A stretch of 64,000 nucleotides of DNA from CAZFDE01 sp964517795 (GCA_964517795.1 CAZFDE010000002.1:1-64000), one strand, 5' to 3'. Positions 1 to 8,895 are shown, counted from the stretch's first letter. Made by a program: numbers and translations. Notes: a model not told the origin generated them from the sequence alone.

Positions 1-60
1 TTCACTTGTCAAAGAGCTATTTCCGCCAAAGGCGGGTTTATCGTACCATCTCCTATGTTC

Positions 61-552
61 TTATTGTGAATTGTTCATCTTTTGCTTTTTTAGACAATCT
101 TCACAAATGCCTTCAAAATATACTGTTTTACGCAAGACTTTATGACCTCCCAAAACCTTTTTCGGAACGCCGATATTGTCGAACCGGTCGCAATGAAAGT
201 CAATGATTCTTTTGCATTTTACACACTTAAAATGCTGATGCTTATCAAAATTCGCATCAAATCGCCTCGCTTCGCCTGATCCTTCGACGATAAATGCCGC
301 ACCAATTTCGTTAAATGTTAATAATGTTCGATTAATCGTATCGAACGATACCGAAGGCATCTGCTCGCGAGCAAGGCGATAGACCATTTCGGCCGTCGGA
401 TGGGCCTTTGAATTTAGAACGATCTGATACACTAATCGCCTTTGCGGGGTTACTTTCAGGCCACTGCTTCGACAAAGCTCACAAAATCGATCTTCGTTAC
501 TGGACTCATTTTCTTTACTATATTTATCTTTCATTATTATAACGCCCCCCAT
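61..552 (-). CDS. perR: PerR-like Fur-family peroxide/metal-responsive repressor
   Basis: Fur-superfamily winged-helix repressor, 163 aa, probably sensing peroxide through a bound metal. The DNA-binding half shows VTPQRRLVYQIV (35-46) and SVSFDTINRTL (67-77). The metal half has RRFD (97-100), H105 and H107, and the zinc pairs C110/C113 and C150/C153. Asp118 in IIDFHC sits where PerR carries its regulatory Asp (D104 in Bacillus), with H51 as a further candidate ligand, so PerR fits better than Fur or Zur. An extra N-terminal CELC pair (24-27) is unusual. The first ATG is chosen because a GGAGGAAAGG Shine-Dalgarno lies just upstream; an in-frame ATG six codons later is the alternative. AT-rich repeats upstream (591-614) could be its own operator. 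Family is sure; PerR subtype is likely. Confidence 0.85.
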   Translation of the reverse strand: MGGVIIMKDKYSKENESSNEDRFCELCRSSGLKVTPQRRLVYQIVLNSKAHPTAEMVYRLAREQMPSVSFDTINRTLLTFNEIGAAFIVEGSGEARRFDANFDKHQHFKCVKCKRIIDFHCDRFDNIGVPKKVLGGHKVLRKTVYFEGICEDCLKKQKMNNSQ

Positions 553-590
553 TTCCTTTCCTCCGACCCAGCATTCATAAGAACGTCATA

Positions 591-614
591 TATAATTGTT
601 ATTACTATATAGTA
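591..614. promoter_or_regulatory. Candidate PerR/Fur-type operator
   Basis: About 40-60 bp upstream of the PerR-like gene lies an AT-rich stretch. It holds TATAATTGTTATTA (591-604), which resembles a PerR box (TTATAATnATTATAA), overlapping a perfect 12-bp palindrome TACTATATAGTA (603-614). Autoregulation is common in this family. The rest of 553-859 is AT-rich and otherwise shows only a -10-like TATAAT at 775-780 without a clear -35. Confidence 0.4.
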
Positions 615-859
615 GTTATTCTTATTTGTTCAAGGAAATTTATGGCATTTTTCATATTTTAGCCGGTTTGTTCAAGTAAACCGAACAGAATCAAACATTG
701 CATGAAACACTTAATAATTGCCTGTCCATCCTGTTTTCTATATGATGAACCTATATGGATTCAGAAAAATAGACTATAATATAAACGCACCGTTTCACAT
801 TCTCTGTTTGCTTAAAATGGTACAGGCTTTTACTTAAGTTGTTTTTGGGAGGCATTAAA

Positions 860-2743
860 ATGTCAGCTTCACGTTCAAAATTCTCTAAAAATCACATCAT
901 TTGGATTACCTTGTTCGGGTTGTGTCTTTTGGGATTTCTGCAAAAAGCCCAATGCGAAGAAGGCCGGCAGCGCGGGAATATCGATATCAACAGTCTGCCG
1001 CTGAAAATTCCGTATCTGCACTATCGCCCTGTTCAATATGAAACCGAGTATGTTCACGAAAATGAAAATGAACGACCTAATCAAGGCGGCCTGGTTTTTG
1101 CCTATATTCACAACCCGACAAATGACCGGGTTGAACTTCGTGACTGGCGACTGAACGGAAAAGGACCGAATTACTGGCGGATGGGATACCGGATTGCGTG
1201 GGACAGGTTTCATGATAAGGCTTTAAGAGCCGGCCAGACAACCGTTGTCGAAATTTGCGGAACATCTGATGATTTTGCAATAGGCAAATCTTTTGAGTTC
1301 GGTTTTATTGATCGAAAATGGAGGCCGGCCGCCGGTATCCGTACGAAACTGCAATCCGATCCGGTCCGTATATCATGGATCCATATCCTGCCCGGCATGA
1401 AGCAGGTCGAAATCCACCTGCGAAACCAAAGCGATCAGCCTGTCAACATCGCATCAGCACAAGTTGAAAACATCAAAAACAAAACATCTGCGTTCCTCAC
1501 TCAAACACTCGATCCGAAAAGCAATGCGATCATCACCATTGAGTTGGCCCGCCCGTTCAAGCCCTCTGAACTTTGCATTGCCAAAGTAACGCTTAAAGAA
1601 ACTGCTCAATCGCGAGATATATATGCCCACCGGCGTGCCTTCGAGGACCGCTTTCCGATCGGAACATGGGGCGTGTCCGATGATATGTATCTTATGGCTC
1701 GCCGGCATCACATCGATACGATTGTTCAGGGCGGCAAATCTACCGATTCTTTCTACAGTAAAGATGCCAACGCATTTGGTTTTTATTCCATGGTGCATAC
1801 CGGTATCGTACCGAAAATCGATATGATTCGCGATCTGGGTGATCATCCGGCCGTAAGCTGCTGGATGATCCAGGATGAGCCAGACTGGTCTTATACCCCT
1901 GAAAAAGTGCTTTGTGCAATCAATGTTGTTGAAACCTATAACTCAACCAAGCCGACTTTTGTCACGCTTTGTCGCAATGTCAAATTCATGGAATACGCAT
2001 TCCAGCCGGATATTCCCTGCCACGATCATTATTGTGTAACCGCACCCTCGACCAGCAAATGGCCGCACCGATACGGCACCCGGCTCGAAGAAACGGCTTA
2101 CTACACTCGCGACCTGAAATATGCATCCGAGCCGAAGCCGATCTGGGTGTGGACGCAAGGTATTTTCGACTGGGATCAGCGGCCCAAACGCCCGGTTCCG
2201 ACGCCCGAAGAAGCCATCGCCCAGCTTTATTTTAATCTCAGCCGCGGCGCCAAAGGGATTCTCTGGTTTACCTTCAAAAAGAGTGTTGGCGAGAAATACC
2301 CTGACCTGCGTGACTGCATCAAAGAACAGGGTCGAATTCTCGAATTGATCCGAAATGATCTGTTGAGCAGTGAACCGCTGATCCAACAGGATACGGCTGC
2401 TGACAAAATCGACGTTGCGGTGTTGGCCGGGCCAGACAAGGCCTTTGTCTTTGTCACCAATCTTGATTATCAAATCGATGACGAGGCGTATCCCTTTACC
2501 CAAAAAAACGATATTTCAGTTTCGGTCCGCCTGCCCAATTGGATCAAACCGAAAAAAGCCCTGTCCGTTTCTGCCAATGCGATTGATAAAATCCCATTCA
2601 AATCTGATGGGGTCAATACGTCTTTTACTCTGGATTCACTGAAAGCGGCACGCTTGATAATAGTGGCCAATAATCCAGATCAACAAGAAATTTACAAGGC
2701 AATGTTAGCAAAAATTATCGAAAAGGAAAATCGCCCAGATTGA
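860..2743 (+). CDS. Secreted TIM-barrel glycosidase-like protein
   Basis: Exported protein of about 627 aa. The start is the ATG at 860 because GGGAGG lies 7 nt upstream; a TTG at 839 is in frame but would place that SD inside the gene. Residues 1 to about 32 form a signal peptide (KNHIIWITLFGLCLLGFLQ). The N-terminal half looks beta-rich. The middle reads like a clan GH-A TIM barrel: DDMYLMARRHHIDTIV, then SCWMIQDEPDW with a DEP motif where such enzymes carry NEP, then WVWTQGIFDWDQR and SRGAKGILWFTF. A beta-rich C-terminal domain follows. A carbohydrate-degrading role is an inference from fold-like motifs and I cannot assign a GH family. It stands alone, with no carbohydrate operon around it. 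Confidence 0.6.
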   Translation: MSASRSKFSKNHIIWITLFGLCLLGFLQKAQCEEGRQRGNIDINSLPLKIPYLHYRPVQYETEYVHENENERPNQGGLVFAYIHNPTNDRVELRDWRLNGKGPNYWRMGYRIAWDRFHDKALRAGQTTVVEICGTSDDFAIGKSFEFGFIDRKWRPAAGIRTKLQSDPVRISWIHILPGMKQVEIHLRNQSDQPVNIASAQVENIKNKTSAFLTQTLDPKSNAIITIELARPFKPSELCIAKVTLKETAQSRDIYAHRRAFEDRFPIGTWGVSDDMYLMARRHHIDTIVQGGKSTDSFYSKDANAFGFYSMVHTGIVPKIDMIRDLGDHPAVSCWMIQDEPDWSYTPEKVLCAINVVETYNSTKPTFVTLCRNVKFMEYAFQPDIPCHDHYCVTAPSTSKWPHRYGTRLEETAYYTRDLKYASEPKPIWVWTQGIFDWDQRPKRPVPTPEEAIAQLYFNLSRGAKGILWFTFKKSVGEKYPDLRDCIKEQGRILELIRNDLLSSEPLIQQDTAADKIDVAVLAGPDKAFVFVTNLDYQIDDEAYPFTQKNDISVSVRLPNWIKPKKALSVSANAIDKIPFKSDGVNTSFTLDSLKAARLIIVANNPDQQEIYKAMLAKIIEKENRPD

Positions 2744-2928
2744 CAAACCAACTTTTTTAGCAAAAAACGGGGTATTTATCATATAACGCTTTCCAATCAG
2801 TGTATTTTATTCCTATCCTTTTCAATAATCGCCGATATAGTGTATAAATAACCTATCGCGAAATATGAAATTCAACGCCATGATTCATTCTTTGTAAACA
2901 AAGTTAAAATAGTACAAGGAGAATAAAA

Positions 2929-3156
2929 ATGGTCAAACTTAATGCCGTTGGATGGGTCGCCCTGATCCTGGTCGTTGTGGGAGGGTTGAATTGGGGCCTG
3001 GTTGGATTGCTGAATTTTAACCTGGTTGCGTTTATTTTCGGCGAATCCCCTGTCGCAAAACTTATTTACATTCTGGTCGGGCTGGCCGCGATCTACACGA
3101 TTATCACCGCACTGATGGCCTGCCAAAGCAAAGAAGCAAGCTCTCAACAAGCCTAA
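2929..3156 (+). CDS. DUF378 small membrane protein (YuzA-like)
   Basis: 75-aa membrane protein of the DUF378 family. It has two transmembrane helices, about residues 7-27 and 42-65, separated by the family hallmark GGLNWGLVGLLNFNLVAFIFG. The C-terminus CQSKEASSQQA is polar. A good AAGGAG lies 8 nt upstream of the ATG. Function is unknown across the family. It is monocistronic. The upstream intergenic region carries a small inverted repeat, CTTTGT-AA-ACAAAG, that could be an operator. Confidence 0.85.
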   Translation: MVKLNAVGWVALILVVVGGLNWGLVGLLNFNLVAFIFGESPVAKLIYILVGLAAIYTIITALMACQSKEASSQQA

Positions 3157-3306
3157 ATACCCAATACCAGGCTGTTGCCAGATTGAACTTTGACTGAAGT
3201 CGAAAACCTCGTCACAGGAGAGGGGGTAATTTGTTTGCTCAAAATAGCCCGTGAAGATATCTGTGTTTCATGCTAAAATCTTATTGAACAGGAATATGAG
3301 GTATTT

Positions 3307-4185
3307 ATGCAGGCAGCAAACACAGTTATATTTGCGGGCATCGGTCGATTGGGCGTACCGGTCGCTGAAAAACTGGCTCGTGAGGGGCGACAGGTTGTGA
3401 TCAGCTATCGCAAGGGAAAAACCTCCGAACAGACTGTTAACGATCTGCAGCAGAAATTCCCAGACAAGATCATCGGAATATCGGCTGAGCTGACCGAACT
3501 CAAGCAAGCTCACCATTTGCTGAAAAGTACCCTTGGTCAATTTGGCTGCGTCGATACCCTGATCAATATCGCTTCGGGCTACCCGAGTGAAAAAAAAGAC
3601 TGGAAACGCTGGCAAACCGGCAACCCGATTACCGAGGATGACTGGAAATACTATGAATCCAATTTTCTCAGTACTCGAAATACTATCGATGCCCTGCTTG
3701 CTCTTGAAGATAATCCTGGGGTTCCCTGTATTATCAATTTTTCCGATTCCCGCAGCATGGTTTATGTCACCAATGACATATGCGATCCTTATCAAAAGAT
3801 CGGCGGAATTGCCCAAGCGAGGCTGGATGCCATCAAAGAACATGGGCTGGTACAGCTATCCGAGATTGCCCCGCCGCGACACCAGAATCCCTATACGTTA
3901 GCGAAGCGGGACATTGTTTACCTGACACAGACACTGGCGATGGAACTGGCCGGTCGCGCGATCCGTATCAATGCGATTGCGCCGGGGCCGATGCTGCCGC
4001 CGCCGGATCGAAATGAGGACGATTCACAATCCATCCTGAACCAAAGTTTATTGAAAAAATGGGGTCATACCGAACCGGTCGTCCGGGCTGTGGCGTATCT
4101 TCTGGATAATGATTTTGTGACCGGCGAGACCTTGCGAATCGACGGCGGGCTTTACCTAAATCTGAAATTCGGCCAACAGACATGA
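3307..4185 (+). CDS. Short-chain dehydrogenase/reductase (SDR)
   Basis: 292-aa classical SDR oxidoreductase using NAD(P)H. The N-terminal cofactor loop reads FAGIGRLG (9-16), a variant of TGxxxGIG. SYRKGK (33-38) follows the second strand and its basic residues hint at NADPH. The catalytic strand is INFSDSRS (143-150), and YTLAK provides Tyr196 and Lys200. RINAIAPGP (220-228) and TGETLRIDGG near the C-terminus are typical. A segment of about 40 residues between the catalytic Ser and Tyr is longer than usual. A pteridine-reductase-like role is possible but the substrate cannot be read from sequence. The LOV-phosphatase gene begins 15 bp downstream on the same strand, so the two are probably cotranscribed. 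Confidence 0.8.
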   Translation: MQAANTVIFAGIGRLGVPVAEKLAREGRQVVISYRKGKTSEQTVNDLQQKFPDKIIGISAELTELKQAHHLLKSTLGQFGCVDTLINIASGYPSEKKDWKRWQTGNPITEDDWKYYESNFLSTRNTIDALLALEDNPGVPCIINFSDSRSMVYVTNDICDPYQKIGGIAQARLDAIKEHGLVQLSEIAPPRHQNPYTLAKRDIVYLTQTLAMELAGRAIRINAIAPGPMLPPPDRNEDDSQSILNQSLLKKWGHTEPVVRAVAYLLDNDFVTGETLRIDGGLYLNLKFGQQT

Positions 4186-4200
4186 TGCCCATATATCCTT

Positions 4201-5403
4201 ATGAAAAAACCGAAAGACAATACATTTGACGTTCGGCTGGAATTAAAGGATCGAGCGCTAGCCTCTTCATCCGAGGGCATTACGATCAGTGACCCGTCGC
4301 TGCCGGATAATCCGCTGATCTATGTTAATAAAGGATTCGAACGTATTACTGGATACTCGGCCGAATCGGTATTGGGACGCAATTGCCGATTTCTCCAAGG
4401 CGATCAAACAGATAAACAAGCGGCCGATATCGTTCGCGAATCGATTAACGCCGAAAAACCGTGTACGGTGGAAATACTCAATTATCGCAAAGACGGTACA
4501 TCTTTTTGGAATCGCCTGTCAATTACACCCGTGCGGGATGCATCTGGCAAAACGACCCATTTCATTGGTATTCAGTCGGATATCACCGCGAGGCGGCAGG
4601 TCGAGGATGCCTTAAAAGCGGCCAATGCAAAAATGACTGAAGATCTCAATGCAGCCGCGGAACTTCAAAAGTCCCTGCTGCCAAACAGATTACCTGCGGT
4701 TGAACATGCACAATTTGCTTGGCAGTTTAAGCCCTGCGAACAATTGGCCGGGGATATTCTCAATATCGTTCAACTAGATGAACACCACACGGCCGTCTAT
4801 ATGGTCGATGTCAGCGGACACGGGGTATCGGCATCGCTGATGGCGGTGGCTGTGAGTAAATTATTATCCCCCGCCGCCGATGCATCCGTTCTTTTTTTAA
4901 CCGAGGAGCCTGGTTCAGAAAACCGGTTAATCGCACCGCCGAAAACGGTGGCCGAACGGCTCAATGCTTACTTTCAATTAGACGAGGAATCATCAAAATT
5001 TATGACCATGATCTATGGCGTCCTGGATACCGAGAACCATACATTTGATTATATTTGTGCCGGCCATCCGCCTCCAGTCCTTCTGCCGGCAACCGGCGAA
5101 CCGGAAATTCTTCATGACGAACAATTTCCGGTTGGCGTTATCGATCAACCTCACTACACCCAGCGAAGAATCGAACTGAAAAACGGCGATACATTCATGA
5201 TTTATACCGATGGGGTTACCGACGCCTTCAATACGGCCAGTGAACCGTTCAGCGAGGATCGGTTAATCAACCAATTGAGATCGAAACCCAAACAGAAACC
5301 GGATATGCTGCTGAGCGGAATTATTCAATCCGTCGAAGACTGGTGCGGCCCCGAACCGATCAAAGACGATATATCGCTGCTGGGATTTCAATATACCCGA
5401 TAA
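4201..5403 (+). CDS. LOV-domain blue-light photoreceptor fused to SpoIIE/RsbU-type PP2C phosphatase
   Basis: 400-aa cytoplasmic signalling protein. Residues about 18-130 are a LOV-type PAS domain with the full flavin signature GRNCRFLQG (59-67): Cys62 is the expected photo-adduct cysteine, N94 and N104 lie in the NYRKDGTSFWNRL strand, and Gln125 is in FIGIQSDIT. Residues 131-157 form a helical linker. Residues about 158-400 are a PPM/SpoIIE phosphatase with AGDILNIV (183-190), MVDVSGHGVSASL (201-213), FMTMIYGVLD, ICAGHPPPVLL, MIYTDGVTDAF and a terminal DDISLLGF; the metal-binding Asp residues are present. By family knowledge, light would form a flavin-Cys adduct and change dephosphorylation of an anti-sigma-factor antagonist. 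No STAS or anti-sigma gene is adjacent. Confidence 0.9.
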   Translation: MKKPKDNTFDVRLELKDRALASSSEGITISDPSLPDNPLIYVNKGFERITGYSAESVLGRNCRFLQGDQTDKQAADIVRESINAEKPCTVEILNYRKDGTSFWNRLSITPVRDASGKTTHFIGIQSDITARRQVEDALKAANAKMTEDLNAAAELQKSLLPNRLPAVEHAQFAWQFKPCEQLAGDILNIVQLDEHHTAVYMVDVSGHGVSASLMAVAVSKLLSPAADASVLFLTEEPGSENRLIAPPKTVAERLNAYFQLDEESSKFMTMIYGVLDTENHTFDYICAGHPPPVLLPATGEPEILHDEQFPVGVIDQPHYTQRRIELKNGDTFMIYTDGVTDAFNTASEPFSEDRLINQLRSKPKQKPDMLLSGIIQSVEDWCGPEPIKDDISLLGFQYTR

Positions 5404-5520
5404 GCGAATACACAAGAAAGACAAATGATGTTTCCGTGTTGTTTGCGATGATCTCAGCAGCTTGATTTATAGCGGGCCAAACGATATGATGGTATCGGAT
5501 TTTATGCCTTACGAAATTTC

Positions 5521-5594
5521 GCGCCTGTAGCTCAGCAGGATAGAGCATCGGTTTCCTAAACCGGAGGTCAGAGGTTCGAGTCCTCTCAGGCGCA
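5521..5594 (+). tRNA. tRNA-Arg (anticodon CCU)
   Basis: Complete cloverleaf of 74 nt. The acceptor stem pairs GCGCCTG with CAGGCGC. The D-arm is GCTC...GAGC, the anticodon stem-loop is TCGGT-TTCCTAA-ACCGG with anticodon CCT, and the T-arm is AGAGG-TTCGAGT-CCTCT. The discriminator base is A and CCA is not encoded, so it must be added after transcription. This tRNA reads the AGG arginine codon. Confidence 0.95.
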
Positions 5595-5638
5595 CTGCAC
5601 CGTTTTAACTCGATCGAAATGCAAGTTGGACGTAGAAC

Positions 5639-6505
5639 ATGATCATGGCAGGTCAACTGTTCATTGGCGTGGCCGGCTGGTCGTACCCCGACTGGCAGGG
5701 AATTGTATATCCGCGCGGCATTCGCGATCCATTGCATTATTTGTCCCAATACGTGGATTGCATCGAGATCAACAGCACATTCTACCGCCCACCACAGGAA
5801 AAATACACGCGAAGCTGGCTGGAACGAACACAATATAAACCAGATTTTTTCTTCACGGCCAAACTGCACCAGGATTTTACGCACGAAGGTCGAATCGATC
5901 CGAAACTCGTCTTCGAATTCCATCAGGGTCTGCGGCCGTTATCCGACGCCGGCAAACTGCGTCATCTGCTGATGCAGTTTCGCTATGATTTCGATGACAC
6001 AAAGGCCCATCGCGTCCATCTGCAAAAACTGGTCGATCAGTTCGTTGAAACATTCCAGATTGTCGTCGAAGTCCGGCACCGATCATGGGAAAATTCCAAT
6101 GCCCTTGATTTCCTGCAGGAATCGAACGTAACCGTAGCGAATCTCGATTATCCGGTCGGTGAGCAATCGTTTAATCTGCAAAACTGCACGATCGGTCAAA
6201 CGGGGTATTTTCGGCTGCACGGCCGCAATGCGGATAAATGGTTCACCAAATCCACCCGCGATGAAAGTTATGACTACCTTTATAATGCCGAAGAACTGGC
6301 CGACGTTCAGGATCGCATTCGCAAGCTCATGGCGGCTTATCCATCGCTGATCGTGATCACCAATAATCATTATCAAGGCTCGGAGGTGGTCAATGCGCTG
6401 GAGCTGAAGGCCGCAATGACCAGCCGGGATGTCAAAATTCCCGAAGATCTATTGATGCGGTTTCCGCATTTGGCGGCGATCGCCAAAAATAAACCGCTTT
6501 TCTAA
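5639..6505 (+). CDS. DUF72 family protein (YecE-like)
   Basis: 288-aa DUF72 protein with a predicted TIM-barrel fold and no established biochemical role. Hallmarks are GVAGWSYPDWQG near the N-terminus, YVDCIEINSTFYRPP, FFFTAKLHQDFTH, VVEVRHRSW, YFRLHGRN and VITNNHYQGSEVVNAL. The length is normal for the family. Two ATGs two codons apart (5639 and 5645) are possible starts and neither has a strong Shine-Dalgarno. It follows the tRNA by 44 bp and precedes umuD; whether it is linked to them is unclear. Confidence 0.85.
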   Translation: MIMAGQLFIGVAGWSYPDWQGIVYPRGIRDPLHYLSQYVDCIEINSTFYRPPQEKYTRSWLERTQYKPDFFFTAKLHQDFTHEGRIDPKLVFEFHQGLRPLSDAGKLRHLLMQFRYDFDDTKAHRVHLQKLVDQFVETFQIVVEVRHRSWENSNALDFLQESNVTVANLDYPVGEQSFNLQNCTIGQTGYFRLHGRNADKWFTKSTRDESYDYLYNAEELADVQDRIRKLMAAYPSLIVITNNHYQGSEVVNALELKAAMTSRDVKIPEDLLMRFPHLAAIAKNKPLF

Positions 6506-6555
6506 TTTCACAATCTATTGGACCACAGGCAATTACAGCTTTTTCGAAATTCACA

Positions 6556-6584
6556 TTCAAGCGGGTTGTCTGGTATGTTATAAT
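6556..6584 (+). promoter_or_regulatory. Putative umuDC promoter giving a near-leaderless transcript
   Basis: A perfect -10 hexamer TATAAT (6579-6584) lies six bases before the umuD ATG, with a weak -35-like TTCAAG at 6556-6561 and a 17-bp spacer. Transcription from it would begin at or within a base or two of the start codon. No canonical LexA palindrome is visible. Confidence 0.4.
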
Positions 6585-6590
6585 CGAGGC

Positions 6591-7022
6591 ATGAAAATCA
6601 AGATCGACAAGATATTTAAGCCGGACCGATCGACGGTCCGTGAGCAGCCCTATTTCGAGGCAAACGTCCCGGCCGGGTTTCCCTCACCGGCGGCCGATTA
6701 CGAGGAGAATCAACTGGACCTGAACAAACACCTGATCGCCAATCCGGCGGCGACCTTTTTCGTTCGTGTCAGCGGCGATTCGATGACCGGTGCGGGTATC
6801 CATAACGGCGATCTGCTGATCGTGGACCGCAGCCTTGAGCCGCGCGACCGCAATATCATTATCGCGGTTGTCGATGGCGAGCTGACTGTCAAGCGGATCC
6901 GTATCCGCAGAGGCAAAATTACACTGGAACCGGAAAATGCCGACTACCCTGTCCGCCGGATCACCAGTGAAACCGAATTCGAGGTCTGGGGTGTAGTGAC
7001 CAACGTCATCCATAAGCTATGA
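6591..7022 (+). CDS. umuD: UmuD-like S24 autopeptidase, DNA polymerase V accessory subunit
   Basis: 143-aa UmuD homologue. By family knowledge it undergoes RecA-stimulated self-cleavage, and UmuD' then joins UmuC in translesion polymerase V. The cleavage site is expected at A28-G29 in VPAGFPSPAADY, which closely matches the CGFPSPAADY site of E. coli UmuD. The catalytic dyad is Ser64 in SGDSM (61-65) and Lys101 in GELTVKR. No DNA-binding domain is present, as expected for UmuD rather than LexA. Its stop overlaps the umuC start in an ATGA, indicating translational coupling. The GAGG just ahead of the ATG is too close to be a good SD, and the -10 lies immediately upstream. Confidence 0.93.
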   Translation: MKIKIDKIFKPDRSTVREQPYFEANVPAGFPSPAADYEENQLDLNKHLIANPAATFFVRVSGDSMTGAGIHNGDLLIVDRSLEPRDRNIIIAVVDGELTVKRIRIRRGKITLEPENADYPVRRITSETEFEVWGVVTNVIHKL

Positions 7023-8284
7023 AAACCGATATTTTCGCACTGATCGATTGCAACAACTTTTATGTTTCCTGCGAGCGGGTGTTCGACCCGACGCTCGAGA
7101 ACCAGCCCGTTGTGGTTCTGTCCAATAACGACGGCTGTATTGTCTCGCGATCGAACGAGGTCAAGGCGATGGGGATTCCGATGGGCAAGGCCGTCTTCGA
7201 GATTCGCGATATCCTGCAAAAACACCGTATCCGGGCTTTCTCTTCGAATTATACGTTTTATGCCGATATGTCGCGGCGGGTCATGCAAAGCTTATATCAA
7301 TTTTCGCCGGATATTGAAATCTATTCGATTGACGAGGCCTTTTTGAATCTGTTTGGGATCAAAGATGACTTGGCCGATTACAGCCGCATGATGCGGGATA
7401 CCATCCGCCGCTGGACGGGGATTCCGGTGTCCATCGGGATCGCTTCGACGAAAACGCTGGCCAAGATCGCCAACCGCATCGCCAAAAAATCGCCCAAAGC
7501 AGACGGTGTCCTGGACCTGTACCAATCGCCGTTTCTGGAGGCCGCACTTGAGCAGATCGCTGTCGGTGATGTCTGGGGAATCGGGTACCGTATCGCGGCC
7601 AAGCTCAAAAAAGCAGGCATTGAAACGGCCTTAGATCTGTCGCGGGCCGATATCGCCTGGATCCGCAAGAAATTCGGGGTCGAAGGCGTGCGGACCGTTT
7701 ATGAACTGCGAGGGATCTGCTGTTATCGCTTAGAACAGAACCCACCCACTAAAAAATCATTGACCGTCTCGCGCATGTTCGGCCGCGAAGTCGAATCAAT
7801 CGAGGAACTGCGCGAGGCCGTGGCCGCCTATACCGGTCGCGCCGCCGAAAAATTGCGGCAGCAGCGCCTGGCCGCCGGCTATATCACCGTGATGATCACG
7901 ACCAGTCGGTTTATCGAGAATCGCTATTTCAATGCCCGGACGATTGAACTGCCCGTCGAGACGGCCGACAGTACTGAACTGCTCCGGGCGGCCTTGACCG
8001 GCCTGGAGACCATTTACCGAAGCGGTTACCAATACAAAAAAGCCGGCGTCCTGCTGTACGGTCTGGTGTCTGAAAAACGCGTGCAGGGCAATCTCTTCGA
8101 CCGAGCCGACCGAACCAAGACCCGGCGGTTAATGCAGACCATCGATCGGATCAATATGCTCGGTGATTGTCCCGTGCGCTGGGCCGCCGAGGGGATCGAT
8201 AAGCCGTGGCATGCCCGATTTGAAAATCGCTCGAAAAAGTACACCACCCGCTGGGACCAGTTGCCGCAGGCCACCGCAAATTAA
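7019..8284 (+). CDS. umuC: UmuC-like Y-family DNA polymerase V catalytic subunit
   Basis: 421-aa error-prone translesion DNA polymerase. The palm motif LIDCNNFYVSCE at the N-terminus and YSIDEAFLNL carry the metal-binding acidic residues. A thumb helix-hairpin-helix region follows (VGDVWGIGYRIAAKLKKAG), then the little-finger domain. The C-terminus (DRINMLGDCPVRWAAEGI... to the end) is a DUF4113 tail, typical of UmuC. Length matches E. coli UmuC (422 aa). It starts inside the umuD stop codon (ATGA overlap), so the two subunits are made together. SOS control is expected from the family but no LexA site could be seen. Confidence 0.95.
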   Translation: MKTDIFALIDCNNFYVSCERVFDPTLENQPVVVLSNNDGCIVSRSNEVKAMGIPMGKAVFEIRDILQKHRIRAFSSNYTFYADMSRRVMQSLYQFSPDIEIYSIDEAFLNLFGIKDDLADYSRMMRDTIRRWTGIPVSIGIASTKTLAKIANRIAKKSPKADGVLDLYQSPFLEAALEQIAVGDVWGIGYRIAAKLKKAGIETALDLSRADIAWIRKKFGVEGVRTVYELRGICCYRLEQNPPTKKSLTVSRMFGREVESIEELREAVAAYTGRAAEKLRQQRLAAGYITVMITTSRFIENRYFNARTIELPVETADSTELLRAALTGLETIYRSGYQYKKAGVLLYGLVSEKRVQGNLFDRADRTKTRRLMQTIDRINMLGDCPVRWAAEGIDKPWHARFENRSKKYTTRWDQLPQATAN

Positions 8285-8312
8285 GCTGATTTGAAGAAGA
8301 TGAAGCAATCCA

Positions 8313-8690
8313 TCAGGCCGGGGATACAGGTGGGAAAGAATGATGCGAGTCGGAAGAGGCCTGGTTATGAGTCACTTTGTGAATCCCTTCCACGTGGCCG
8401 CGTTCGAATCCCTCAATATAACCGCTCTTTTTGCCCTGTTCATAGCCCTTCTGATAGTCCGGGTTGATATACGGATGACCGTGTTTTAACAGCAGTATCA
8501 GGATCGCGCTGACCAGTACCACCAGACTGATACGCATAAACAGCTTGGTAAAATCAATCGTTTTACCGGTGCTGACCGCGCCGGACTGATCCGCCGAGCT
8601 GACCTGCCAAGTACCCATTGGCGGATATACGCACATCAAAACAATAATGGAAACAGCACCAATCAAAACGAGTATTTGCGGACGATTCAT
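8313..8690 (-). CDS. Small two-helix membrane protein, unknown function
   Basis: 125-aa protein that I do not recognise. It has a transmembrane helix at about 5-22 (ILVLIGAVSIIVLMCVY), an exposed loop, a second helix at about 52-68 (ISLVVLVSAILILLLKHG), then a cytoplasmic tail rich in Gly, Glu and His (KGYEQGKKSGYIEGFERGHVEG). The tail repeat of the form GY/F-x2-G is reminiscent of other small planctomycete membrane proteins, but no function can be assigned. GGGAG lies about 9 nt ahead of the ATG. It converges on umuC with a 28-bp gap. Confidence 0.65.
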   Translation of the reverse strand: MNRPQILVLIGAVSIIVLMCVYPPMGTWQVSSADQSGAVSTGKTIDFTKLFMRISLVVLVSAILILLLKHGHPYINPDYQKGYEQGKKSGYIEGFERGHVEGIHKVTHNQASSDSHHSFPPVSPA

Positions 8691-8895
8691 TATTTCATAC
8701 TCCCTGAGTAAACGACCTCATCTATTGGATTATTCTTATCCATCGCTTCGGACTCCTATTCACTTTTCAATCGGCTACACTCCACCTAAACTGAATCTGA
8801 ATCACCCTTTATCCGATACAAACAAGTGAATTTTTCAAAAAAACACCCCCGGCTGATTTCTTGGGTCCGATAATTCAGGCTTGAAAAATTAAATG

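Noticed and set aside
6..206. 66-codon plus-strand open frame
   Set aside because: It lies opposite the PerR-like gene, has no SD and no recognisable motif; a shadow of the real gene.
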